From Apostichopus japonicus (Eukaryota > Echinodermata > Holothuroidea > Aspidochirotida > Stichopodidae), in NCBI RefSeq assembly GCF_037975245.1, contig NC_092577.1, positions 23,710,398-23,774,397 of the forward strand: a stretch of 64,000 bases of DNA. Reading direction: 5' to 3'. The notes beneath the pieces were generated by a model. It was not told the origin of the DNA, made no database searches, and was given only the letters and a program-made list of their open reading frames with translations. Positions 21,232-32,055 of this stretch are shown here, one piece after another. Made by a program: the position numbers and the translations under genes. The number at the start of each line of letters is the position of its first letter. The first letter of the stretch is position 1.

Positions 21232-22520
21232 TTAAACAGTGGAGTTATTGTTTGATCTCTTCCAATCCTCCGGGATCTGTGATGTTTCCAAAGACTTGTG
21301 AAAAATTTTACTCAGGGGCATTGCTGTTTCACTCGCCATTTCTTTCAAGTAGTCTGGCTTAATGTCGTCCGATCCAGCAGCTTTCCCCCTTTCAATACAC
21401 TGTAGCTTACCAAGAACCATCTGCTCTGTGATTTCCATATCCAGCAACTTGTCTGTGTCCGCAAATATCCCTACGTCTGGAATGTTTGATCTTGCAGGAT
21501 AACTTTAATTCAAAGCTCCTCTTTGATACCTTTATTGCACTTTTCACTTGCCTTTGCAGTGTCTGAAAATCATTCCAAGCGGTCAAATTCTGCAACCTCT
21601 TGTAGTCTTGCCATGCTTTCCTTTTTTTCAATACTTTAGTCATCCACTTCGGTTTGTCTGTAAACATATTCCTTGTACACTGACATCCTTGAATTCTTCA
21701 TCCCAATTTGATTTGTTTGATTTCTTCTTTCATCCTTCCCCAATCCGCCCGTTTGCAGTCCATATACTTTTGTATTGTGCCCTCTAATTCCCTTGTAACA
21801 ACTATCGTCCATGTGATACAATTATGATCACTACTCCCAAATGTTTCTCCAACCTCAATATTCTCCACCATTTCTTCTTCAGACGTCAAAAGCAAGTCCA
21901 GAATATTATCACCATTGGCTTCATAATATGTTGATGCCAGAAATCATCCTGCACTACTTGTAAAAATGTCCTTGAGTTCCGCACTTCTCCGGACAATTGC
22001 ATCCAGTTGATATGTGCATAATTAAAGTCGCCTACCACCAACACTGTTAAACTGTCCCGCCATCCTTAGTGCTTGCTCCAGGACATCCTCCTCTTCTTGA
22101 GTAATACTTGGGTCTCCGATAAACTACCCCTAACACTATTCGCTCATTGTAACTTGGATCTTCTTTTTCACGTAAACAGCTACACCTCCAATTCTGTGTT
22201 CTGTCTCGTCTGTAACAGTTGAAGCCTTCAATTGCTACCTCTCCATCCGTTATATTCGGATTAAACCATGTTTCTGTGACTATCACAATATCGAAGTCTA
22301 ATGCACTCACATAACTCTGCAGTAAGTCCATCTTGGCTATGAGGCTCCTTGCAATAAAATATATAGACTTAATACTGCTATTTACATGATTGTTCCTTGT
22401 CCCTTGCTCCTTATTCTCTCTGCTCACGAAAGGTCTGCGATCTCTGCCTTTGGTTTGATGGAGCCTGCCGCTGTTGTGTCGGCTGACTAATCTCGTAGAC
22501 TTTGACCAGTTTTCCCCCAA
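21232..22520 (-). pseudogene. CR1-like LINE 1 endonuclease and linker
   Basis: The minus strand opens with IARSLIAKMDLLQSYVSALD, then IVIVTETWFNPNI (catalytic Glu), YNERIVLGVVYRRP, and after damage GSSDHNCITWTIVV (catalytic Ser-Asp-His). A Lys-rich linker, PKWMTKVLKKRKAWQDYKRL, precedes GKLQCIERGKAAGSDDIKPD at the RT start. At least three frameshifts break it, near 22100, 21700 and 21420. The GDFN block is lost near 22030 ('attaaagtcgcctaccacc' is its antisense remnant). Confidence 0.75.
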
Positions 22521-22654
22521 TTATTTTCAGGTTTGTCTCACCTCTGTTCATCCGTTCCTTCATTTCTTCTCTTAGTTGTCTGCCCTCCTGTCTCTGCTGA
22601 TACGTCAAATACGTCCGAATGTACACGTTGGTATACTGTGCTGTTTCCCTTAGT

Positions 22655-23022
22655 ATTAATTTTGTTTGCTCTATTGTGAAAAAACATGTTTGGCGGAATA
22701 GATGTGATGTGGTTTTTAGGGGGAAGGTTGCCAGTTGGCAGGCAGTCCTGGAGGCGGTGAAGTCTGACATTCGCCTTGAAGGCTGCCTTTTTTGGACGGT
22801 GGTGTGTTGGGGAGGGGTTTTTCGTTTCGCTGCGTGCGGGTCGTCCTTTTGTAGTTTTTTTTAGTGTTTCTGTGGGGGGGGGGGGGGTTTGGGCGTTTTT
22901 TGTCGCTGCAGGTCGGCGGGCGTATGTTGTTTTTTTGGCTCGCTTGACGTGGGTTTCGTTTTTCAGAATGGGATGGTTCGGTACACGTTTTGTATCCCGC
23001 ATGGCGGATCACGTAAAAAGCA
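22655..23022 (+). mobile_element. Tx1-A LINE, 3' end of the split copy
   Basis: Resumes the element at VCSIVKKHVWRNRCDVVFRG and ends in ggatcacgtaaaaagcac. It lacks a short stretch between ...DIRLEG and CLFWTVVCWG relative to other copies. The downstream flank is acacagaccacagaattcgg. Confidence 0.8.
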
Positions 23023-23065
23023 CACAGACCACAGAATTCGGGATATTAAAGGGCAGATAGCTGCG

Positions 23066-23612
23066 TGTGCTTTCTACGTGCAAAGAAAACGGACACGGAC
23101 CAAAGGTTAACAGAACCATAAACAATTCCAGTCTGCATAACAACCAACAAAATCCCACCTGAAACCCACAAACAGGAATCTCTCACTTACCCACATATGT
23201 ATATAACGTAGCGTTTAGCTTGACGTGAAAAGGACACGGACCCAAAGGCCAACAGAAGCAAACAATAAATCACTACAAACCATCCCCAAAAAGCCAACTC
23301 CAAACCACAAACCCCCCAGCAACCCATATTATGTAACGACCACACAAACTCCCCACACCAAACAAAAAACTCACTGCAAATTTCATCCGGGGAACGCCGT
23401 CCCGACAGTAGACGACAGGCAGTGCCTCCATGCGCAACCTAATGTCACTTTGCACGAGAGGGACGACAGCCTCGGCCCTCCAGACGCCCCCATCGAAAAC
23501 TAGGTGGCATCTGCTGTTCCAGATGTGTCTCCTGATGATAGCTCAAACAACAACAGCAGATCCGTAACCTAGGTTGGGCACACAGGAAGCAACAAACCAT
23601 ACAAAACAATCA
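23066..23612 (-). mobile_element. Tx1-B LINE, antisense 3' part
   Basis: The reverse complement matches 43680-44255 of the fuller B copy. It covers the end of ORF2 (through VYCRDGVPRMKF) and the B-specific 3' UTR with its two 'ggtccgtgtcc' phrases, ending gcacgtagaaagcac at 23066. The 5' truncation point is at about 23612. No target duplication was recognised. It sits only 43 bp downstream of the end of a family-A copy and 37 bp from the U2-like sequence. Confidence 0.75.
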
Positions 23613-23648
23613 TTTTTTAGGTCCTGGAAGCGATTGTTCCCTTGCATT

Positions 23649-23835
23649 AACCGCTTCTCGGCCTTTTGGCTAAGATCATTTGTAGTATCTGTTCCCTTCG
23701 GGAATGGTGATGCGCACCTGACGATGATCACACAGTCACAGTCCCGATGCAAGGGGACTGGGGCTGAAAGCGGATCAGTCGTTTGGTAGTTTGGTTTTCG
23801 TGCCCAGGTTCTTTCCTAGGTGACTTTTTCTTAAA
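23649..23835 (+). ncRNA. U2 snRNA 5' domain fused to an unrelated hairpin-rich sequence
   Basis: Bases 23649-23694 (aaccgcttctcggcctttt, ggctaagatc.tttgtagta, tctgttc) match the conserved first 45 nt of U2 snRNA, including stem I and the branch-point-recognition GTAGTA. Beyond that the normal U2 (Sm site, stems III/IV) is absent. Instead there are new inverted repeats: ttccc-ttc-gggaa at about 23692, gtgat..atcac at about 23709-23733, and cagtccc-gatgcaag-gggactg at about 23741. A T-run (gactttttctt) follows at about 23822. This is either a pseudogene or a U2-headed chimeric small RNA/SINE. It cannot be a functional U2. Confidence 0.6.
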
Positions 23836-23929
23836 AAGTATTAACTGCAAGACCACATTTTGCACTGTGTTTGTGATACCTGAGAGAATTCGGTCACATT
23901 GTAAAGCATTGACGATCGATCCTTCAATT

Positions 23930-24112
23930 CCATATTACTAAGAAAAGAATGACACTTTTACTTAAGTAGAATACAATTAAGCTTTAAGTGACACTGAATT
24001 TAATTTCAGCTTAAAGGAAAGTGGTAATTTTACTTAATGATACAATTAAACTTAATAAAACTGAATTCTACTTAATTGCAATTAATTTCACTTCAGCTTT
24101 ATTGTATTGGTA
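23930..24112. repeat. Cluster of CTTAAGTG / CAATTAAGC-type motifs
   Basis: The stretch repeatedly uses acttaagtagaa, caattaagctttaagtgac, tttacttaatgat and ctacttaattgcaatt on both strands. The same vocabulary recurs at 54865-54960. It may be the inner part of a palindromic short mobile element; borders are not resolved. Confidence 0.4.
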
Positions 24113-24654
24113 AAGGTAAATGTTAAAACGGCTTGCCATACGCTCTTCCCGTCGTCTGCCATCACCCAGCATTCCAGGCATTCGCTTTTTTATTACACGA
24201 GTTGTTCTGTTTAGCGTATATCTATTTGACTATCACTTGCTCTCTATACCTTGTTTCATTAAGACGGTGTTTTTCTGATGTATTTTCTGCTGTGGAAACT
24301 ATAACAGTAAAGTATTATTTTAAAGGCAAGGTTGACTTGTCTTTAGAGAGCGGGTCCGGGAATGAGGGCTGACTACGGGGCGCCATTTCTATATTGTATT
24401 TTGTAACTAATAACTTCCCGTCCTGGTTGGTTTAATATCTTGGAAAAGGTGTAAAGAAAACCGAAACGTTCCAAGAGAGACATATTATAAAGTACCCGGA
24501 GACAGTCTTTCGTGGTCAACGGCCTCAGTGTGTCTGAGTAGTTTATTTTCATTACATTATTAAACACAAAACATTGGTATGCATGGCCTTTCATTATACT
24601 TAGGGTGTTGCCCACGAACTTCTTTTATTTGCACATGTCACTAAACTCTTAATA
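24113..24654. other. Stretch without a recognised gene
   Basis: No exon or element recognised. An accgaaacgttcc motif near 24460 was checked as a possible ribozyme or element hallmark without support. Confidence 0.35.
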
Positions 24655-25092
24655 TGTAACAGTTGGCTTCGTTGCATATTTAGACACCGGAGGTAGGGTC
24701 AAATTAGGGCTCTCCCCGGAGGTATTGCAGAAGTTAATCGGGGCGGGACCACATTAGGCAGTATTTGTTTAGTAGTCTGCCGTTGGCGCCACGTGTCGGG
24801 TATTCACTGCCCACGCCCTGGTACGTAGTTTATTTGTGATTTACTTAAATTTTATCTCTGCCGTTGTTTGCTTTTATTTGTTTATTTGTTTAAGTGTATG
24901 TTTTAAGTTATAAATTATAATAATAAAATTGGGGAATGGTCTCTTAAACTATATTCTTCTCTTTTTTGGGGGGCAATTGGGTTCAAGCCCTGCTAACATT
25001 AGTCTTCGCCTCCCCCTTTCCCCTGACATCAGGTGGCCTCCAGCTGCCTGTTAACCCACGCTACCGCTCGGCCGGGCTACAGGGGCGTTACA
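24655..25092 (+). repeat. Possible solo LTR (fossil)
   Basis: About 438 bp start TGTAACAG and end GGCGTTACA. They contain an aataaaa polyadenylation-type signal at about 24920, followed by a T-rich stretch. This fits an LTR in shape, but no target duplication or attached coding part was seen, so the call is tentative. Confidence 0.35.
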
Positions 25093-25413
25093 CAACAATG
25101 TTACCCACGCACGACAACACTGACATGCAACACAGCATCACACGCATTAAAGCAGAAGAAGCTGAAGAAAAAAAGTTCTGCTGCCTCATTGGAGATATCT
25201 GGGAGGTAAATGCGCCTAAGAATGTCAATCCCCCGTTCACTTATGCACATATTACATGATATAACGTTCACGGCAAAACAGTGTCCAAATGCTTCAATAC
25301 ATGCCTTTTCTTTTCATTGTTGATGTTGAATTTCAATATATCAACACACGGAATCCTGACACAATCCAACACAACCGTAGAATAGAGAGATGTTTCTGGA
25401 GGGATTTCTCAAC
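25093..25413. other. Stretch without a recognised gene
   Basis: Nothing I can identify. Confidence 0.35.
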
Positions 25414-25495
25414 GAAGGTTTTTGGTGGTTGTTATACAGACTGGGATTGTTTTTGGTTCTGTTGACCTTTGTCGGTTTTCTTTGCACGTAAAAAG
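25414..25495 (+). mobile_element. Tx1-B LINE, very short 3' end
   Basis: About 80 bp matching the last part of the B 3' UTR: ggtggttgttatacagactg, gttgacctttgtcgg, tttgcacgtaaaaag. It ends one step short of the usual 'gcac'. Strongly 5'-truncated. Confidence 0.65.
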
Positions 25496-26819
25496 GAGAC
25501 TCTCATTAGCAGCACCGGGGTAGTACATTATAAAGCCAACACACTGTACATATGGCTTGTAATGATTCTGTGGTTGTAAGTCAACGTAACACAACGTACA
25601 ATACGGTTTACGCAGTTCCGCGAATTCCAACGACACATGCACATAATGTTGTGGAGCTTCAAATTCGGCTCGAATTGATACGGTTCTATACCCAACAGGT
25701 TTAATATGCACATGATCATCGCCTTCACTTTCTGCTTCGATTAGCAGAAAGGGATCTCTAGCCCAATTTCACTGCCTGGTGAAGAACCACTATTAATTTG
25801 AAACTTCGGTTGCCGCATTTGGTTCTATATCTGGCATTCCACGGGAATGTGTATTTATGTACACTTGTCGTAGTGTAAGTATGTGTATATATGTTCGGAG
25901 GAAACAGCGAGAGCAAACCGTGTTCCTAACATGACGTCATGAGATTATGAAATTTTTCGGGCAAGCGAACTTTGCAAGCCCCGAAGAAGGTAAAATGAAG
26001 TTTTTAACTGGCAGAATTGGTTGATATATGTTCTACAGAACATGCTTAGATGGATCCCCAAAAGAAAGGAATTTGTGTCATGACCACTTTAACTAGTTAA
26101 CAGTGTGATACATCACAACAACACCAAAAATATTCAAACAGAAAGTTACCAAAGACGTAATATCCAGTTTATTAATAAGTCATAACAAATTGTTATTCGA
26201 AGTATTCATTGATCGTCGAATTATGCTATTTTGTAGGCTTTTTTGAAGACTTCCTTCACATTGTAAAAACAAAAAATCATTTCAAATATATCATCGTCGT
26301 ATTGTAGTCATCGATAGTAGTCATCGTTTTCAGCACCTCAGTATGTTCTATATTTTTGTATGATATGCACCAACCTACTGGTGTTTTGACGTGAAATTGA
26401 TCGAGGACTTGCACCATTAATTTATCATTTGCGGATACTGTACGGAATTTGAAAGATTTTTGAACTTTGGCAACGACACCTTTCGGCGTTCGTCTGCCTG
26501 CCGGTTCATTTAGATGGGTTCCGCGAAAAATTAAAGTAGTGTAGTATTATTATTATTCATTTTCTTGTAACATTTTTCTTGTTGTCATACTTTGTACCTT
26601 TGTTATACTTTGTCAGTTTGTATTTTGGGGATACCTCACTTACAAGTTGTAATGAACTTTTCGAGGAGCCCCACAACCATATACTTTGTATGTATATACT
26701 TGAATTATGTAAAATGTTGGATTATTACTTTACGAAACAATGATGGTGCAGATCTATTAATAGGTATTGTAATAAACGACAGCACTTGCAACGTTTATGG
26801 AGTGTCAAGGTCATTTTAA
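25496..26819. other. Stretch without a recognised gene
   Basis: Several chance open frames of under 105 codons, none with a recognisable motif. No element borders were identified. Confidence 0.35.
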
Positions 26820-27110
26820 ACTGAGTTTATTTGGTGTTCTCTCTGATATTGACGACGATCAACAATTGGCACCACAACTCATACCCGGAATGGGATTTGT
26901 TACATACGACTGGAGCTACCAACCGAATACAAAAGTCTACCATACGCAATGACGCTCAATGGAGTACATATCAGGCTAAAGCACAATGGAAAAACCAGGG
27001 TATATAATTTATGCTTGGAAACTGACCATATTATGCGGAACTGGCCCAAATATGTATGCAGTGAATGTTATTCACAAGGTCATTGGGAAGCGATATGTCC
27101 ATAAGTAAGG
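26820..27110 (+). pseudogene. Fragment of a LINE ORF1-like zinc-knuckle protein
   Basis: From 26950 the frame reads MTLNGVHIRLKHNGKTRVYN, then a degenerate first knuckle (LCLETDHIMRNW) and an intact one, CSECYSQGHWEAIC (CX2CX4HX4C), closing ICP-stop. The arrangement matches the Tx1-A ORF1 at 9978-10130 (basic strand, then 'GQPRTC' and knuckles), but the sequence is far diverged, so it is another Tx1-like family. No RT part follows it. Confidence 0.5.
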
Positions 27111-27544
27111 TGCTTAAGGATCTAGGACACAACAGTTTTAATTGTCCGTAAGCAGGAAATTGTCAGCAATGATCACCATGGTTACGGTGACCCAACAACA
27201 GGCAGAGATACTGTAAGCCCACCTACGCATGCCAACCGTTCCTCACAAAGACCAAAGGACCAGTTATCCCAAAACATAAGGCAGTGCCATGGAGAATACA
27301 AAGACACCTCAATTGGATGAAGAAAGACCCACAAAACCAACCCAAGAGGATACTGAAAATACGAAACTAACTGGAGGAAGCGACTGAAGTCACAATCTAC
27401 TGGTAACAAAACAACGTCAAAGAAATCAACCACGGAATTACCTGAACAACTGAAACTACAAATGTCTTATGACGAAGACATACGTTTCATTTAAACAGTC
27501 GCAGTCTGAAGCAAAATTGCAACCAAATAAATACCGTTATATCA
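27111..27544. other. Stretch without a recognised gene
   Basis: No coding region on either strand that I can identify, up to the left LTR-like repeat. Confidence 0.35.
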
Positions 27545-27562
27545 TTACTAATTTCCTATAGT

Positions 27563-27723
27563 TATGTGAAAATTTCAGAGTTAATTACGCAAAGGGTATT
27601 TCCCCTACTCATGTGATAATCATTGTCCAATCATATGCATGTTTTACGTGACGGGTTTCCGAGAGTGAAAAGGCAGGGGGTGAGAAGAAGAAGCGTGCTT
27701 GTAAAAAAGGAAGAGAAAATAAA
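27563..27723 (+). repeat. Left LTR-like direct repeat
   Basis: Shares caaagggtatttcccctact-type sequence, tgtccaatcatatgcatgtt and gagaagaagaagcgtgctt with 31342-31500. The outer border is not certain; the true LTR may begin up to 20 bp earlier. Confidence 0.7.
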
Positions 27724-29567
27724 ATAATATCATAAAATAAGTTATAACAATCAAGACGGACTCTACTAAGTCTACTTTAGTAGTTATTTCGTCAACGACA
27801 GAAAAGCACCCCAAAACGAACAAACACAACATGGTGGAGGAGCGGGGCACACGTCACATCTTCGGAAATTTATTCAAGCCATTTCCTACCGTACAGTTCA
27901 ACCAAACGTCTGACTAACTTAGGTAGACGAACCTAAGCTATAACCTGAAGCATTGAAAAAACCTAGCCAACGCAGTCTTACAAGGGAATTCAGCTGAACA
28001 ATCTAATGTAGCCTGCCTGGACTCATCCTATTAAAAACAAAACACGTTGAAGACTTTAGCAACAGAAAGTCTCTGCAGCAATTTCTAACCTTTCCTGAAC
28101 TTTGGTATTAGCCAACATCTACCAACAGTTTTCTACCGGTGGCCTACCAGTACCACTACTTATGTGCCAGTAATTACAAACCAGTCTAACGTACATTTTT
28201 CATTATCGTGCGTCGAGTTGTAACCTACCATAGCCTACAACAAATTTGTGATACACTGGTCAATCTTTTCATGTTACTTGGTGTTGCATGCACATTCATC
28301 ACACCAAATATTGCTCTGCCATACTGAAGGGCCTAGCTCTATATTTACAGATTTGGCCAAGCTTTGTCTCACAATTCACTTTGAGTTATGTGGTATGTTT
28401 CATTTGAATTTATTTTGGGTATTAGTCGTTAGTATTTCATCAGTTAACATGGCACAACCAGCACAAAGGTTAAGAGTAACAGATTTTCTTCCTACAAGAT
28501 TTTGTGGTGATAGAATCGACCGTGCTTTGTGTAGAGCACATTTTTTACCTTTGTAGATTACTTACAGGCTCATTACCTGCATGAACCTGCTGATCAGGCA
28601 GAACTTCACAATGTTGTACAACTTTTCAAACGTAGCCTCCAAGGTACTGGTAGATTATGGATTGAGGAAAAGGTATTTGAGACATTACAGGATTTACAAA
28701 CTGTATTTGTCAATCCCTTCAGTCCATCACAGTCTCAATTTGCCCATGTCACCCAGTTTGAGAATATTACATCACCCAGTTTGAGAATATTACATATATT
28801 CCTGGGAAAAGTGCTGAGCAACACTTATCCAAAATAACACAACTTGCTCAAATAATAGGGTATGGGGATGACCAAGTAAGAGATAAGTTCTTATCAACCC
28901 TGCCATCAAAATGTCGCACTGCTGTACTAATGTCAGCTCATGACAACATTTGAGACCATAGTTACTCGTACCCAGTGTTTTTTTTATCTCCAGGATGATA
29001 AAGCTTCTAGGGAAGTATCATTCTCTGCTCGAGAAGTAGTCCCTGCCCCAAATTCTGCAATATACGATGAGATAGCACAGTTAAAAGATCAGTTGCAGAC
29101 TTTAAATATGGGACAAGGAGGGTTCAGAGAACCACGCAAATTGCAACGTGACAGTACTCCCAATCGTAACCAATCAAATTCCCCATCAGTTAACAGAGGA
29201 GGTAAAAGCCCTAATAGGCGAACCTCAGGATCGCACAATTTTTTTGTGACTATAGCCTGTATCCCGGTCATACATGGCGTAAATGTACAAAACGGCAAAG
29301 AGACCATCAACAACGCCAAATCCAAAGAGGGGCAAGACCTAATTCTGAAAGGGATGATCCTCAGATCGGTGGCCAAGGAATGTCTCAGGATTTTTAAAGG
29401 GGAGAGTTCCCAGTGCGCTCCTGAACCCTCTCTTTAATTTGAGGACACCAACTGAGCCTAATAAGAAAAAAGGTGGTAATAATCATCAAAAGGCAGAACA
29501 TCTAGACAAAGTTCAAGTTGAGATTCAGTTAAATTCCAAGAACTATGTATGCAAAAGGCCATTTACC

Positions 29568-31118
29568 TGACAAGAAAGCTGTTGTTGTACTATTTGATAG
29601 TGGGTCTACAAAATCTATCGTTGCTCATTCTTTTATTAACTCTTCTAAGTATTTGTTACAATTGAAATGTTCTCATGTGAATCCAGTCACTTTTTATTTA
29701 GGAAATGATCCTATTTGACCTCAGATACTATGATAGAGCTTGAAATAGCAATACACAAGAGAAATTTCAGAATTTCAGCAATGGTTGTTGATAATCTGGT
29801 TGGAGTTGATTTCATATTGGGATCAAAAACCTTGGCAGAATTGGATGGGACCTTGGAAATCAAAACTAACACATTCGGGATCTCAGCTAAAAAGTTGCAT
29901 CTCAGACCTTTTGCTTATGTTGCAATTGAACCTAGTCAAGAAAAATGCATCACTTTGAAAGGAAAAGTACCACCTTATTTAAGGAATGCAGAGGTAATCA
30001 TTCAACTCAACAGGTATCTTTCCAAATGGTGTTCATCACAAATGTTAGTGAAATTTAGAAGAGGTCGAACAAGTATTCCAGTTAAGAATCTTTCTCGTCA
30101 GACTATACATGTTGTGTCAGATAAGCCAGTTGCTACTCTACATTTCAGCCAGTTGATTGATGTTGTACAACCTTTGCCATCACAATATGTAACCCAAAAG
30201 TCAAGTAATGATTCATTACACGAAGTGTCTGTGGAAAATTCAGAGTCGAGTACTATTGTTGAGGAACGTGTTAAGAAATATCCACATTTGGATCTAGATG
30301 ATCTTGATTTGAAATTGTCTGAAGATGAGATTATCCATAAATATGTTACTTTGTCTCAGAGTGTGTTAACACCTGATGAAAAAGAGGAAGTGTGTGACTT
30401 GCTCTCACAAAACAGACAAGCATTTTCCTTATATGGAGAGTTGTCAAGCTGCCCAAACTTTGAAGTTGATATTGAGCTATCCAATGATGAACCATTTTAT
30501 ATCAGACCTTATTTTGCTTCCGATAGTGGTAAGCAAGCCATTGACAAGAATTAGGGAAGACAATAGGGAATTCAGAATAGGGAGTTCAGTGTAGTAGACA
30601 TTAAGTCAGCCTTTCATTGCCTTCCACTTTCCAAACATGCACAACAGTTTACAGGAATAACTTCCTATAATCGAGGAAATCACTTTTACTATAAAAGATT
30701 GCCACAAGGTTGCCAGAAGCAGTGTATTATACATGGGACATAAGATTTTTGTGAATGAAAGGGGTTGTCTGTGTATACAACCACTCGCAGACCGATGTGA
30801 AGCAATTAGGAAAATGAAACGTCAAAAACTCCAAAAGAAACAAGGAGATTTGTTGGAGCAGTAAACTATATTTCCAACTTTTCCCCAAAAATCCAAAGTG
30901 TATTGAGACCAATTCATCACCTTGCAAGAAAGCATAACAGATTTGTGTGGAGTGATGAACATGAAGCAGCATTTGAACAGATAAGATCAATGATGACTTT
31001 ATTGCATTTGCCAAGAAGTATTGGTACATTCAATTTGTACAGTGACGCTTCACGTACTGCTACTGGGTCTTACTTAGCTCAAACTGTTGAAGACAAAGAA
31101 TATATTTTTGGTTATTAA
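29568..31118 (+). pseudogene. Fossil pol region of the Gypsy-type element
   Basis: The region encodes remnants of an aspartic protease (DSGSTKS motif), a reverse transcriptase palm start (KSAFHCLPLSK) and an RNase H (YSDASRTATGSYL). It holds a 279-codon open piece at 29715-30554 between protease and RT. The reading is broken in several places and the part is nonfunctional. Family: Gypsy, judged by RNase H directly following the RT connection. Confidence 0.65.
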
Positions 31119-31341
31119 CCTATTACAGGAAAAGATATTCTACATCTTGAAACTAACCATCTGACATGTATATTACAGTGTTTGAGAGTTATGTTTAGAA
31201 TGAAACAGATGTTGGTCGACAAAAGAAAAAAAAAAGGTGTTGCATCATTTTTAGAGTTTTGTGTAAGAAAAGTTAAAAAAAAAGGTTTTGATATACAAAA
31301 CCTTTTTTTTTTTAAACTTAATTAGGGGGATGTCGTATAGT

Positions 31342-31502
31342 GATGTCAAAATTTCAGAGTTAATTACGTAAAGGGTATTTCCCCTACTCATGTGATAATC
31401 ATTGTCCAATCATATGCATGTTTTACGTGACGGCTTTCCGAGAGTGAAAAGGTAGGAGGGTGAGAAGAAGAAGCGTGCTTTTAAGAAAGGAAGAGAAAAT
31501 AA
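31342..31502 (+). repeat. Right LTR-like direct repeat
   Basis: Partner of the left repeat at 27563-27723, about 96% alike. It is directly joined at about 31503 to a LINE fragment. Just inside the element, at 31273-31313, is an A/T-rich perfect hairpin (arms about 17 bp around atata). Confidence 0.7.
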
Positions 31503-32055
31503 CTCAAGAGTTATAACTAATAGTAATTCTAAACTTTCATCAGGTATTTTTGTAACTGATATCACTGATCACTTCCAGTGTTTGTCAAATGCCCTCGAGA
31601 CTAATCACCGAGACCCATTTATGCACGTAATTACAGTGATAAAAATACAAAGCTTTTAACTTCTGAAATTGGAAAAACTACGTGGGACAATTTCCTAATG
31701 GAACCAGATGTTAATACTGCTTATAATACATTTCACTATTATTCTAATACTACGTGTAATGATTGGTCTCCTACTCAAGTGTTCCATCCCAAAAAAAGAA
31801 ACATACTACAAAACACCCCTAGATCACTAAGGGCATTTTCAAATCTATCAAAAGGAGGAAGTTATTATTTAGACGTTATTTAAAGAATCCTACTGAACGT
31901 ACTAAGTCTTTTTACAAATATGTTATACGATATTGCAAACGATTATACTTATCGTAAATTCAAGTACAGTAGAAACACCGTAAACAGTACTTGGAGTACA
32001 ATTAATGAAATTGTCAACAAGAGCATCAATGATGCAGTATCTCAATACTGGAAGT
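31503..32055 (+). mobile_element. Jockey-type LINE fragment (endonuclease end and linker)
   Basis: Reads SNSKLSSGIFVTDITDHF (the end of an AP-type endonuclease, ..SDH-like block). After frameshifts it gives TSEIGKTTWDNFLMEPDVNT, then FKYSRNTVNSTWSTINEIV, and NKSINDA in the linker before the RT. This layout is typical of Jockey-superfamily LINEs. It has several frameshifts, no RT remains, and the family is distinct from CR1-like 1 and 2. It begins exactly where the right LTR ends, so the LTR element may have inserted into it. Confidence 0.55.

Larger units (their letters stand above)
19860..22654 (-). mobile_element. CR1-like LINE 1, inserted antisense in the Tx1-A copy
   Basis: The minus strand carries, in order, an ORF1 tail (22660-22430, Gln/Arg/Glu-rich), an endonuclease (about 22400-21700), RT (21450-20400) and a 3' end near 19860. 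The far end shows a short duplicated tail, TCCAGGTAAATCCAGGTAA, of the kind CR1/L2 LINEs use at their 3' ends. It is 5'-truncated in ORF1 and has several frameshifts. It joins to the host Tx1-A element at both borders, with about 250 bp of host missing. Confidence 0.8.
27545..31502 (+). mobile_element. Fossil Gypsy-type LTR element with both end repeats
   Basis: Direct repeats of about 155-160 bp (27563-27723 and 31342-31500) bracket a pol-bearing interior. Parts in order: a gag-like region (about 28450-29450), a retropepsin (LFDSGSTKSIVAHSF, about 29597), reverse transcriptase (about 30300-30720, with DIKSAFHCLPLSK) and RNase H (NLYSDASRTATGSYLAQ, about 31035). An integrase is not visible. 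A purine tract (tagggggatg) precedes the right repeat. The element is broken in many places. The end repeats agree at roughly 96%, so it is not very old. The RT/RNase H order and motifs place it with Gypsy (Metaviridae-like). Confidence 0.7.

Noticed and set aside
23066-23694. Tx1-B inserted in a U2 gene, as known for Keno-type elements
   Set aside because: The U2-like part faces the 5'-truncated side of the LINE with 36 bp between, and no U2 sequence flanks its 3' end.
24250-24480. Hammerhead-type ribozyme (ctgatg ... cgaaac)
   Set aside because: The two core boxes are about 190 nt apart and the first reads ctgatgt instead of ctgatga; no stem II fits.
24955-25000. tRNA T-arm-like ggttcaagccc
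   Set aside because: No acceptor stem, D-arm or A box could be placed around it.
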